Positions 13,811 through 22,271 of a DNA stretch of 40,599 nucleotides are shown piece by piece. Positions within the stretch are counted from its first letter, which is position 1, and each line of letters opens with the position of its first letter. Position numbers and translations under genes: made by a program. The notes beneath the pieces were generated by a model, which searched no databases, was not told the DNA's origin, and worked only from the letters and a program-made list of their open reading frames with translations. Source of the stretch: CAYLZW01 sp964388085 (GTDB lineage Bacteria; Myxococcota; UBA727; CAYLZW01); assembly GCA_964388085.1 (NCBI GenBank), contig CAYLZW010000017.1, positions 1 to 40,599 on the forward strand, written 5' to 3'.

Positions 13811-16800
13811 TCAGCCGAGGTGCCCCTGCAGGACCGCGAGCGCGTCGCGGAACTCGTCGCTGCCCGTGTCGATCGCGAACGCCGGCACGTCGACGTCCTC
13901 GCCCTCGGCCGCCTTCTCGCGCGCCTCCTTGATGTCGTCGGCGTTGTGCGGGATGTCGAGCGCGTCCTTGACGAAGTCCTCGAGCTGGTCGTCGGGCAGG
14001 GTGGCGATGGTGTTCAGCACCTCGCGCGGCGTCGTGCCGGCGGCCTCGGCGAGCGCCGGCAGCGTGCGCGCCATGCCCTCGAAGTCACCGTCGACGTCTC
14101 GCAGGCGGCCGGCGGCCGACTCGGGCAAGCCCGCCTCGCGCAGCGCGCCCTCGAGGAACTCGTCGGTGCGCTTCTCGTACTTCTCCTCTTCGCTCTCGCC
14201 GAAGATGCCGCGCGCGATGCTGCCGCCGATGGAGATGACGCTGCCGACCGCGAAGCCGATCGCCGCGCCCGGCACCGCGCCGACCCCACCCGCGAAGGCG
14301 CCGATGCCCGCGCCGATGGCCGCTCCCGCGAGGGGCGCTCCGGCGAGCGCCGCGCCCGCGACGTCGCCGCGCTGGATGGCCTGGTAGGTGTCGATGGCCG
14401 AGAAGCCGAGCCCGACGACGAGGCTCGCTTTGCCGACGGCGCGCAAGCCGACGCCGACGGCAGCGCGCGTCCCGGTCGCACCCGCGCCCAGCGACGACAG
14501 TCCGCCGATGAGGCCGGCCGATTCGACGGTGAGCTCCGCCGCCGCCTGTGCCCGATCGAGCCCGGAGTCGGCGGTGAACAGGCCGATGGCGGCGCCGCCG
14601 ACGGCGAGCGCGCGCAGCGGACGCATGGCGCGCTCGAGCTGATGCTCTTGCAGGCCGAATTCGGCGCCGAGCTGCTGCACGCGCGCTTGTCCGGCGCTGC
14701 TCGCGAGGTCGAGGCCTTCGCGCGCGACCTGCGCCGCGGCCTGCAAGCTCGGGTCGGTGATGAGGTTCGTCGTGGCGGCCCCGAGGCCGGCGACGCCCGC
14801 CGCGGTGCCGACGAGCGAGAGGCGGCTGCGCGCGGCGATCTGATCGTCGCTGAGGCCACCATTGCGCGCCTCGATGGCGCCGAAGCGCGCGCTGATCACG
14901 CCGTCGACGGCGGAGGCGAGCTGCTCGCCGGCCTCGATGGGAGTGAGGTCTTCGCTGTTCGCCTCGATGTGCTGGACCTCGTCGCCGATGTCCGAGAGCG
15001 CGCCCTTCATCTCGGCGGCCACGGTGTTGGGGGAGACGTCGCCGAACGCGTCGGAGGCGCCCTGCACCGCGAGCGAGCGCTCCGCCGTGCGTCCATCGGC
15101 GGCGAGCTGGTCCATGCCGGAGACGGCGGCCTGCATGGTCGCGCTGGCCATGCCGTCCTGGAACGAAGCGGCCTCGTCCCCCTCGAGCGTGCGGCCGTAT
15201 TCGTTCGCGCCCTGCAGCCAGGTGCGCTCCCCCTCGCCTTGACGGATGGCGGCTTCGCCGAGCGCCTGCTGGCCGGCCTCGGTGTAGACGAGCTCGGGCG
15301 CGCCGTTCATCACCTCGCGCGCCGCCTCGGCGGTCTTCTCGCCCTCGTCGTTGTCGATGGAGCGGATGTTGCTGTTCGGATCGTCATACGCGCGCAGCGC
15401 CGCGTCGGCGCCGTTCAGCGTCGAGGCGAGCGTGCCGCTGGCGTCATTGAAGCGGTCGAAGGTCTCGCTGTGCTCGGCGCGGAAGGCCTCCTCGCCGGCG
15501 GCGAGCTCGGACGGGCTGAAGGCCCCCGACTGCGACCACTGCTCCTTCACGCGCGCGAGATCCCCCTCGCGCGCGAGCGCGTCCTCCGACGCTGCGCTGT
15601 ACTCCTCCTGCACGGCCTCGATGCCGTGCTTGGTCTTCTCGAGCGCGTCCTTGGCCGCGTCCTCCTTGCCCTGCGCCTGCAGGCTCTGCGCGAGCTCGAC
15701 GCCGAACAGCGCGCCGTTGCCGTCGCGCACGGTGTTCTCGAGCGCGTCCTTCACCTCGCCGCGCAGCCCGTCGCCGTCCATGCCGGTGGCGACGCCGTCG
15801 CTGAGCGTGCGCGCGTGCTCGGGGCCGGCGAGCTCACCCGCCTGCGCGAGCTGATCGCTGAGCGCCTGCGCGTCGCCTTCGGAGAGGTCGTCGCTCGTGA
15901 GGCGCGAGCCGATCGCCTCTTGCGCCGGGCGCGTGCTCTCGAGCAGCTCGGCGCGGAATCGCGCGTCGTTCGTGCCGCCGAGCTCCTCGGTGAGCAGTTC
16001 GGCCGCGCGCTGCGGATCGCTCTCCCCGTTGATGCGCGTGGCCGCCTCGTTGACCTGATCGGTGCGCACCGCCGTGGCGACTTCGCCGGCTTCGCTCGCC
16101 GAGATGGCCGACTCGGTGCCGAGGATCTCGCGCTGCTTCGCGCCGGACAGCGACGCTACGTCCGCGGCCGTGCGCGCCTCCGCGGCGGCGGCGAAGGGGG
16201 CCGGATCGCCGGCGTTGCGCGCGGCCTCGTTGGCGGTGTGTTGCGCGTCGAGGACGGCCTGCGTGCTCTCGTGCGCGGTCTTGCGCGCGTCCGCGGCCTC
16301 GCCCTCGACGAGGCTCAAGTTGTCGCGCGCCTCGCGCACGGTCTGGTTCAGGGCTTGCCGCTGCTCGGGGGACGCGGTGTCGCGCGCCTGCTCGGCGTCG
16401 CTGAGCGCTTGCCTCGCGTCGTCGACGCGGCCATCGGCCGTGCGCACGGCGTCGTGCGCCTCGCGCGCGTCGTCTTGCAGCGGGCCGACGGCGTCCCTCG
16501 CCTCTTCGGCGGCGGCGCGCGTCTGTACACGCGTGACGTCGTGCTCGGTGAACGCGGCCCGCTCGCCGAGCACGGCCGACTGCTGCTCGGGCGTCGCCTT
16601 CGCGAGCTGCTCGACGTTCTCGATCTCGTTGGCGCCGGGGAACGGCTCGCTGCTGCCGGCGCCACGGGCGGCGCTGTTGGCGCTGCGCTGCGCGTTCAGG
16701 GCCTCTTCGGCCTCGCGCACGGCGGTGTCGGTGGAGGCCTGCGCCGTGCGCTCGGCTTCTTGAAAGGCGGTCTCCGCCTCGCTGGCGCGCTGCTCGAGCG

Positions 16801-17263
16801 GCTGGATCTCGCTGTGGGGAGCGTTCCGATCGCGCGCCGCGTTCAGCGCCCTCTGCGCCTCCTGGTGCGTACCGAACGCCGTGTCTGCCGCGGCGTTGTC
16901 GCGGTTGGCGGTGCGAGCGGCCTGCTGCGCCTCGGCGGTCTCCGTGTCGGCGGTGCGCTTGGTGCTCGCGGGTGCGCTGCGATCGAGCGCGTCCGGTGAG
17001 CCCCGGAAGCCGCTGAAGCGCTGCTGGGCCGCCCGGTCGCCGGCCGCGAAGCGCGCCCGAGATCCGCGCTGCAGATCCGCCGTCGGCTTCTGCTTCTGCT
17101 GCGCGGCGGCGGCCTCGGCCTTCTGTCGCGCCTGCTCGGCCTTGGCCTTCTCTTCGGCCGCTTTTGCCTTTGCTTCCGCTGCTTTGCGAGCAGCTTCGGC
17201 CTTGGCGGCGGCCGCGGCGGCGGCTCTGGCGGCGCTCGAAGACGAGTCGGAACGGACAACCAT
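13811..17263 (-). CDS. Large Ala-rich coiled-coil protein with C-terminal glycine-zipper hydrophobic region; function unknown
   Basis: 1150 residues from ATG 17263, with GGGGAG about six bases upstream. No signal peptide. Residues 10-57 are Ala/Lys/Glu-rich coiled coil; residues 110-395 contain two related copies of a helical repeat (AxEAxxAxxxA heptad-like runs, each ending in NxAARxAG and a PF segment followed by an ExxxxLG step). Residues 400-830 are more charged helical sequence with few aromatics. From about 860 to 1025 there are several small-residue hydrophobic segments, ending in a long glycine zipper (AGAAIGAGIGAFAGGVGAV near 980-1000). The last 125 residues are acidic and helical. 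This architecture recalls effectors or pore-forming proteins more than enzymes, but no known toxin domain is recognised. It stands alone, divergent from the TrmH-family gene. Confidence 0.7.
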   Translation of the reverse strand: MVVRSDSSSSAARAAAAAAAKAEAARKAAEAKAKAAEEKAKAEQARQKAEAAAAQQKQKPTADLQRGSRARFAAGDRAAQQRFSGFRGSPDALDRSAPASTKRTADTETAEAQQAARTANRDNAAADTAFGTHQEAQRALNAARDRNAPHSEIQPLEQRASEAETAFQEAERTAQASTDTAVREAEEALNAQRSANSAARGAGSSEPFPGANEIENVEQLAKATPEQQSAVLGERAAFTEHDVTRVQTRAAAEEARDAVGPLQDDAREAHDAVRTADGRVDDARQALSDAEQARDTASPEQRQALNQTVREARDNLSLVEGEAADARKTAHESTQAVLDAQHTANEAARNAGDPAPFAAAAEARTAADVASLSGAKQREILGTESAISASEAGEVATAVRTDQVNEAATRINGESDPQRAAELLTEELGGTNDARFRAELLESTRPAQEAIGSRLTSDDLSEGDAQALSDQLAQAGELAGPEHARTLSDGVATGMDGDGLRGEVKDALENTVRDGNGALFGVELAQSLQAQGKEDAAKDALEKTKHGIEAVQEEYSAASEDALAREGDLARVKEQWSQSGAFSPSELAAGEEAFRAEHSETFDRFNDASGTLASTLNGADAALRAYDDPNSNIRSIDNDEGEKTAEAAREVMNGAPELVYTEAGQQALGEAAIRQGEGERTWLQGANEYGRTLEGDEAASFQDGMASATMQAAVSGMDQLAADGRTAERSLAVQGASDAFGDVSPNTVAAEMKGALSDIGDEVQHIEANSEDLTPIEAGEQLASAVDGVISARFGAIEARNGGLSDDQIAARSRLSLVGTAAGVAGLGAATTNLITDPSLQAAAQVAREGLDLASSAGQARVQQLGAEFGLQEHQLERAMRPLRALAVGGAAIGLFTADSGLDRAQAAAELTVESAGLIGGLSSLGAGATGTRAAVGVGLRAVGKASLVVGLGFSAIDTYQAIQRGDVAGAALAGAPLAGAAIGAGIGAFAGGVGAVPGAAIGFAVGSVISIGGSIARGIFGESEEEKYEKRTDEFLEGALREAGLPESAAGRLRDVDGDFEGMARTLPALAEAAGTTPREVLNTIATLPDDQLEDFVKDALDIPHNADDIKEAREKAAEGEDVDVPAFAIDTGSDEFRDALAVLQGHLG
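16079..16933 (-). repeat. Two long helical repeats in the coiled-coil protein gene
   Basis: Residues about 111-243 and 251-395 share the plan AEExAxxA (helix), an AREA-rich run, NxxxTVREA or STDTAVREAE, then an NSAARGAG or NEAARNAG turn, a PF motif, and a helix ending VLG or ILG. The match is at protein level only; copies have diverged, so this is an old duplication. Confidence 0.5.
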
Positions 17264-17413
17264 GACGCTCTCCCCGGAGACGGACGACGCTTGATTCTCG
17301 TCCGGGTCGTGCCTCGCGGTCCATGAATCCACATCGGACGATCATCCGTGGGACGCTCGCCCAGGTGCGAAACCTGCGTGAAGGTAGGACACGAACGTGC
17401 CAGAGAGGCGCGC

Positions 17414-18337
17414 ATGGTCACGAACGAGCGCCCGCCGTCAGGCGACCCCGACCGCGGACAGGCCAGCGACGAGGAGCGCGTGTACGGCGTGCACGCGAGC
17501 CTGGCCGTGTTCCAGCACCGGCGCCAGGACATCCGCCGCGTCTACGTCGACGAAGCGCGGCTCCCGGACGTGAAGCCGCTCTTGCGCTGGTGCGCGCAGA
17601 ACAGCATCGCCTACCACGTGGTCGGCCCCGAGAGCCTGCAGAAGGTCACCCGCTCGACGCACCACGAGGGCCTCTGTCTGCTCGCGCGCAAGCCCGCGTC
17701 CCCGCGCCTCGCCGACGTCGTCAGCGAGCTCGCCGCCGCCGAGGGGCCGGTGCGCGTGCTGCTGCTCGAGAACGTGCGCGATCCGCACAACGTCGGCGCG
17801 GTGCTGCGGACGGCCGCGCACTTCGGCGTACGGGCCGTGCTGCTCGCCGGCGAGAGCGCGCGCCGCTCTTCCGCGCTGCTGCGAACGGCCGAGGGAGGCG
17901 CCGAGACCACCGCGCTCGTGTCGGTGGACGATCCGCTCGCGGCGGCGAACGCGCTGCGCGAGGCCGGGCTCACGCTCGTCGCCACGTCGTCCCACGCGAG
18001 GCGCGCGCTCGACGACGAGGCGCTGCCGCCGAAGGTCTGCGTGCTGCTCGGCGCCGAGCGCGAGGGCCTGTCGAAGCCGCTCAGCGCGCGCGCACAAGCG
18101 CACGTCCGCATCGACGGCACCGGCGCCGTCGAGAGCCTGAACGTCGCCGCGGCCACCGCCGTGATCCTCGCGGATCTCTGGCGGCGCCGCGACGAACGCT
18201 CGCCGAAGCTCCCTCGCGCGAGCACGAAGACGAAGCCGGTCAGCGAAGCGGCGCCTCGGACCCCGGCGCCGCGCCCGTCGCCTGGCCCGAAGGGCTCGCC
18301 GGCGAAGCGGCGCCCTTCGCCTCGTCGAGGCCAATGA
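17414..18337 (+). CDS. TrmH/SpoU-family RNA 2'-O-ribose methyltransferase
   Basis: 307 residues. ATG 17414 has GAGAGG about five bases upstream, and the frame further up belongs to the divergent promoter region. It is a SPOUT-fold methyltransferase with the three family motifs: ENVRDPHNVGAVLRTA near 118-133 (Asn and Arg of motif 1), VLLGAEREGLS (motif 2) and SLNVAAATAVIL (motif 3). An N-terminal ~75-residue RNA-binding domain (VYGVHASLAVF) is present, as in RlmB-type enzymes that methylate 23S rRNA or tRNA. Which RNA is modified cannot be told. After the last motif there is a basic Pro/Lys/Arg-rich tail of about 50 residues. The tail's last 98 bases overlap the 3' end of sodC on the opposite strand. 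Confidence 0.92.
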   Translation: MVTNERPPSGDPDRGQASDEERVYGVHASLAVFQHRRQDIRRVYVDEARLPDVKPLLRWCAQNSIAYHVVGPESLQKVTRSTHHEGLCLLARKPASPRLADVVSELAAAEGPVRVLLLENVRDPHNVGAVLRTAAHFGVRAVLLAGESARRSSALLRTAEGGAETTALVSVDDPLAAANALREAGLTLVATSSHARRALDDEALPPKVCVLLGAEREGLSKPLSARAQAHVRIDGTGAVESLNVAAATAVILADLWRRRDERSPKLPRASTKTKPVSEAAPRTPAPRPSPGPKGSPAKRRPSPRRGQ

Positions 18338-18926
18338 CGCCACACGCGAGCCGCGCGCCGGCCGCGCCGTCGGGCGGCGCGGACGGATCGTTCCCCTTCC
18401 TGTGCACGACGACGGAGCGGCCGATGATGGAGCGCTCGCCGCTCAACGTCGCCTTGTCGAGGGTGGTGGCCTCTTGCGCGCTGCCCCGCTGGCCCTGCAG
18501 CTCACCTAGGTTGCCGGTGATGCCGGTGTCGGCCGGGGAGAAGCGGAAGTGCGGCCCGGCCGACGTCCCATCCGCGGAGGAGCAGTCGCCGTAGACGTGC
18601 ACATGATAGGCGTGCTCGACGCCGGGCAGGCCGTTCACGCTCGCCTGCACGCGCACGCCCGACGGCGACTCCTCGAACGTGATGGTGCCTGTGACGTTGT
18701 TGCCCTCCGTGGGCTCGAGCACGGCGATGGCGCGGCGCGGACCCTCGGCCGCCTCGGCCGCCTTCGTCTCCTGCTCCTGCGCGGAGGGCGCCTTTGCCTC
18801 TCGCTGTTGCTCCTGCTCCTCGGCCGGGGACGACGACGGCTCGGGGGCGTTCTCGGCCACGGCGCTCGCGGCCACGATGCTCGCGCCGAGCGCCAGCGTG
18901 GTCAGGAACAGCGGCTTGCGCGTCAT
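18240..18926 (-). CDS. sodC: Cu/Zn-type superoxide dismutase lacking zinc ligands, periplasmic
   Basis: 228 residues; ATG 18926 has AGGAGAG five bases upstream. A signal peptide (1-24, ASAVAEN) is followed by a Glu/Gln/Ala/Pro-rich linker (25-63) and a SodC domain (64-202). Copper ligands are present: YHVHVYG (His108, His110), AGPHF (His126) and VVVHRKG (His175). The disulfide cysteines (Cys115, Cys195) and the active-site Arg192 (ARLACGVIG) are kept. In the zinc loop, the expected GKH and GHLGDL are replaced by a shortened FRFSPADTGITGNLGEL: His becomes Asn139, Asp becomes Glu142, and the other His is absent. This is the pattern of copper-only SOD-like proteins. The Ala/Ser/Pro-rich C-terminal tail overlaps the TrmH-family gene antisense. 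Confidence 0.9.
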   Translation of the reverse strand: MTRKPLFLTTLALGASIVAASAVAENAPEPSSSPAEEQEQQREAKAPSAQEQETKAAEAAEGPRRAIAVLEPTEGNNVTGTITFEESPSGVRVQASVNGLPGVEHAYHVHVYGDCSSADGTSAGPHFRFSPADTGITGNLGELQGQRGSAQEATTLDKATLSGERSIIGRSVVVHRKGNDPSAPPDGAAGARLACGVIGLDEAKGAASPASPSGQATGAAPGSEAPLR

Positions 18927-19041
18927 GAGGACTCTCCTTCCGGGGCGCGTCGACGGTGTGACGCGCTGACCCCTCGACGGAAGCAGGGGGCGTGCCCGCG
19001 CGCGAGACGCCCAAAGGCCGCGATCGCGCGCGCTCAGGCGT

Positions 19042-19404
19042 TCAACAAAAGCGCCCCAGCGTCGTGAGCAGCGCGTCGAGGTCGACGGGCTTGGCGAGCG
19101 CGGCCTCGGCGCGCACGTCCGGGTGGCCCGCGCTGCGGCGATCCGCCGTCAGCAAGATCACCGGCACGCGCGCGAAGCGGGGGTCGAGCAGCAGGCGCTC
19201 GCGCAGCTCGGCGCCGTCCATGCGCGGCATCATGAGATCGAGCAGGATGACCTTCGGCGCGAGCCCGGCCTCGAGCAGCTCTAGCGCCGCGGCGCCATCG
19301 CTCGCCGCCCGTGCTTGAAAGCCACACTGCAGCAGCACCTCGCACAGCGCCTCACGCACGTCGTGATCGTCATCGACCACGAGCACCGGGCCTCGCTCGC
19401 TCAT
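19042..19404 (-). CDS. Single-domain response regulator (receiver only)
   Basis: 120 residues, one receiver domain and nothing else. Acidic pocket DDD at 11-13, phospho-acceptor Asp56 in LLDLMMPRMDG, Thr87 in LLTAD and Lys105 in AKPVD are all in place. Its ATG overlaps the stop of the histidine kinase (ATGA, 19401-19404), so the kinase upstream is its likely partner. With no output domain, it probably acts by binding another protein or as a phosphate relay. Confidence 0.93.
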   Translation of the reverse strand: MSERGPVLVVDDDHDVREALCEVLLQCGFQARAASDGAAALELLEAGLAPKVILLDLMMPRMDGAELRERLLLDPRFARVPVILLTADRRSAGHPDVRAEAALAKPVDLDALLTTLGRFC

Positions 19405-22088
19405 CGGCCGCTCCCGGCGAGGGGCAGCTCGACGCGGAAGGTGGCGCCTCGCTCGGGCGCGCTCTCGACGCTGATGTGACCCCCATGCGCCTCGACGACC
19501 TCGCGCGAGATCCACAGGCCGAGCCCGAAGCCGCCGAAGTGACGAGAAGGCACCGCGCGCTCGAAGCGCTCGAAGATGCGCGCCTGATCCTCGAGCGGGA
19601 TGCCGATGCCGTCGTCGCGCACGACGATGATCGCGCGCGCCTGCTCCGCGCGGAGCTCGATCTCGATGGGGCGCGCGCGCCCGTACTTGCAAGCGTTCAA
19701 GAGGAGGTTTTGCAGCACCTGCTCGATGCGCGTCCGATCCCAGCGGCCGGAGAGGGTCGCGGGGGCCGTGACCGTGAGCGCGCAGCCCGCGCGGCGCAGA
19801 TCGGCGTCGCACATATCGACGACGTGGCGGCACAGCTCGACGAGATCCACCTCGCTGGTCTCGAGCGTCAAGCGGCCGCGAATGATGCGCGACACGTCGA
19901 GCAGCTCGGTGATGAGGCGCGCGAGCCGGTGCGTCTGTTGCGCCATCTTGCGCGCGCGCTCCTGAACCATCTCGACGCTGACGGACTGTTCGGGGAAGCG
20001 CACCATCGCCTGCAGCTGCAGGTGCAGCGCGGTCAGCGGCGTGCGCAGCTCGTGGCCGGCGATGCTGAGGAAGTCGTCGCGCACGCGCACGGCCCCCTGC
20101 GCCTCGTCGTACAGGCGCGCGGTGTAGAGCGCGAGCGCGGCGCGGTCGCCGACGTCCTTGAGCAGCGCCAGATCGTCGCGCGTGTAGCGCGTCCCCGGAC
20201 CGCGAAAGAGCGTGAGCGCGCCGGTGGTCTGGTCGTGGGCCCGCAGCGGCACGACGAGGATGCCGCCGCCGGCGAAGCGCGCCTCGATCTGTTCGTAGGG
20301 TGGCGCGGGCCGCGAGCCGGGGGGACGCTGCTCGAGCGTCGGCAACAGCACCGGCTGCCCCGAGACGACCACCGCGCCGGTGACGCCCTCCCCGACGCGC
20401 AGGGGGCGCTCCTCGAGCACGCGCCAGAACAGAGCCTCTTCCTGCGGGCTCCGCGCCTCGAGCGCGACGGCGTCGAGGTGCGCGCCGTCCTCGGACACGA
20501 ACGAGAGCACGCAGGCGTCACCGACGGTCTGCGCCACGAAGCGGACCACCGCCTGAACGAGACCGGACACGTCGAGGGCGGCGGCGGCGAAGGCCGCTGA
20601 CGCGTCGGCCAGCACGGCGAGGTGTCGCGAGCGACGCTGGTTGTCCTCGCGCAGGCGGGCACGCTCGAGCGCGAGGCTCAGCTGGTGCACGACGGCGGCG
20701 TGAAAGCCTCGCTCGTCCGGTGGAGAGCGCCGGCTCGATCGCAGCGCGAGGGTCACGCCGCCGATGGCCTTGCCGTCGTGCAGCAAGGGCAGATGCACGA
20801 GGTTCGCGCCGCTCGCCCCACGATCGTTGACGTCGGCAGCGGAAGCTTCCGGATAACGCGCCTGCTTGGCGCGCACACACGCCGCCAACTCCGCGTCGCC
20901 CCCAATCGGCAGGGACAGCGGCGCCCCGTCGCCGAGAGCGCCAGGGCTCGCGGCCGCTCGCAAGAGCGCGCCCGCTTCGGGGTCGACGAAGTAGCAGCTG
21001 ACCGTCTTCGCCTCGAGCGTCTCCTCGAGCAGGTTCACGGCGAGCTGCGCCACCTGCTCTTGCGTCTCCGCGTCCGCGAGGCGCTCGGTCACGCGCTGCA
21101 GGCGGGCGGCGCGCACGCGCGCGACGCGCTCGCTCTCGATCAGCATGGCGCGCTCGACCGCGCGGGCGCACTGGCGCGCCAGCGTGATGAGAAAGCCCTT
21201 GAGGTCGTCGTCGAACGCCGTGCTGCTCGTGAAGCTGATCGCGAGGGCGCCGACCGGGCCGAGATCGGCCTCGAGCGGCAGCGCGGCGATGGCTTGCGTG
21301 AGCGCGCCGTCCGCACGCTCGAGGTTCGGATAGGCGGCGAGGAGCTCCTCGCGGGTCGAGAGCCACTCGGGTTTGCCCGTGCGGGTGGCGACGATGACGG
21401 GCAGAGGCGTCGACATGGCCATGCGCGCCCGGCGGGCCGTCATCTCCGCCGGGAGACCGCGCGCGGCGGCGAGCCGCAGCGAGTCCGTCGTGTCATCGAG
21501 CACCGCGACGACGCCGGCGGCGAGCGGTTTGGCCGCGAACAGCTCGTCGAGGATCACGTTGGCCACCTCGTCGACGCTGTCGGCGTCCATGAGCGCGGCC
21601 GTCACGCGTTGCAGCACCGCCAGACGCCCGACGTCGGCGCCTGCGTCCCTCGCGGCGACGCGGCTGTCGGCCGCGATGGCGTGCTCGTCGTCCGGCTGCC
21701 AGCGGAGCAACAGGCCATCCCCCACCTTATGCGCCCACAGGAGCAGCTGCGCGTCGGCCGGTCCTCGAGCGTCGCTGAGATCGCGCCGCGCCGTGACACG
21801 GAGCTCGAGCGGTGCGCCGTCCTCGAGGCAACGCGCGAACGCGCTGATGACACGCGTGCGCTCGCCTGCGTGCAGGGCCGAGAGGAGATCCAAAGAACCC
21901 TGCGGTAGGGAGAAGAAGCGTCGCGCAGCGTCGTTCGCGTGCAGGGTCTCGAAGCCGCCGATGGCGCCGCGTTCGTCCCGCCGCACGCCGAGCAGCGCCG
22001 TCGGCAACAGCATCGCGTCGACGATGCTGAGCAGCTCTCGTCCGTTCGGGCGAGGAAGGGAACCCCAGCGGGAGGAGGTGAGGACCAT
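19401..22088 (-). CDS. Multi-sensor histidine kinase (PAS-like + GAF domains)
   Basis: 895 residues from ATG 22088; no good ribosome-binding site is seen, and an in-frame GTG at 22145 is possible. No transmembrane segment, so it is cytoplasmic. The order is a PAS-like region (about 15-130), then three GAF-type domains (roughly 150-330, 330-480, 500-650), then a HisKA dimerisation helix with the phospho-acceptor in SIAGHELRTPLTAL (His about 679), and a HATPase domain with N box LLNACKYG, G1 DDGIGI and G2 GFGLGLW. GAF domains usually bind small molecules, haem or bilins; no chromophore cysteine can be assigned with confidence. It is translationally coupled to the receiver protein downstream. 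Confidence 0.92.
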   Translation of the reverse strand: MVLTSSRWGSLPRPNGRELLSIVDAMLLPTALLGVRRDERGAIGGFETLHANDAARRFFSLPQGSLDLLSALHAGERTRVISAFARCLEDGAPLELRVTARRDLSDARGPADAQLLLWAHKVGDGLLLRWQPDDEHAIAADSRVAARDAGADVGRLAVLQRVTAALMDADSVDEVANVILDELFAAKPLAAGVVAVLDDTTDSLRLAAARGLPAEMTARRARMAMSTPLPVIVATRTGKPEWLSTREELLAAYPNLERADGALTQAIAALPLEADLGPVGALAISFTSSTAFDDDLKGFLITLARQCARAVERAMLIESERVARVRAARLQRVTERLADAETQEQVAQLAVNLLEETLEAKTVSCYFVDPEAGALLRAAASPGALGDGAPLSLPIGGDAELAACVRAKQARYPEASAADVNDRGASGANLVHLPLLHDGKAIGGVTLALRSSRRSPPDERGFHAAVVHQLSLALERARLREDNQRRSRHLAVLADASAAFAAAALDVSGLVQAVVRFVAQTVGDACVLSFVSEDGAHLDAVALEARSPQEEALFWRVLEERPLRVGEGVTGAVVVSGQPVLLPTLEQRPPGSRPAPPYEQIEARFAGGGILVVPLRAHDQTTGALTLFRGPGTRYTRDDLALLKDVGDRAALALYTARLYDEAQGAVRVRDDFLSIAGHELRTPLTALHLQLQAMVRFPEQSVSVEMVQERARKMAQQTHRLARLITELLDVSRIIRGRLTLETSEVDLVELCRHVVDMCDADLRRAGCALTVTAPATLSGRWDRTRIEQVLQNLLLNACKYGRARPIEIELRAEQARAIIVVRDDGIGIPLEDQARIFERFERAVPSRHFGGFGLGLWISREVVEAHGGHISVESAPERGATFRVELPLAGSGR

Positions 22089-22204
22089 ACGATGGGAGCA
22101 AAAGGTAGCGCGGACGCCGGCGGCGATGTGCTCTTGCCGGCGCACGATGGTCTTGATGGCGCCGGCTGCAAAGAGGTTTTCGCCCGTGCGAATCCTGCGC
22201 GGTT

Positions 22205-22238
22205 GGCCTGCGTCGCCGGCCTGCGTCGCCGGCCTGCG
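22205..22238. repeat. Short tandem repeat, unit GGCCTGCGTCGCC, about 2.6 copies
   Basis: Two full 13-base units (22205-22217 and 22218-22230) and eight bases of a third lie in the gap between the kinase and the FHA-GGDEF gene. They lie 5' of the kinase start and could affect its promoter; they may simply be slippage in GC-rich DNA. Confidence 0.55.
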
Positions 22239-22271
22239 CTCGTGACCGGCCGCTCAGCAGGAGCGCGGGCG

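Noticed and set aside
13820..16999. Long open frame on the plus strand opposite the coiled-coil protein
   Set aside because: Arg/Ala/Gly-rich shadow of an Ala-rich gene with no domain motif; the minus-strand frame has a ribosome-binding site and ordered helical and zipper structure.
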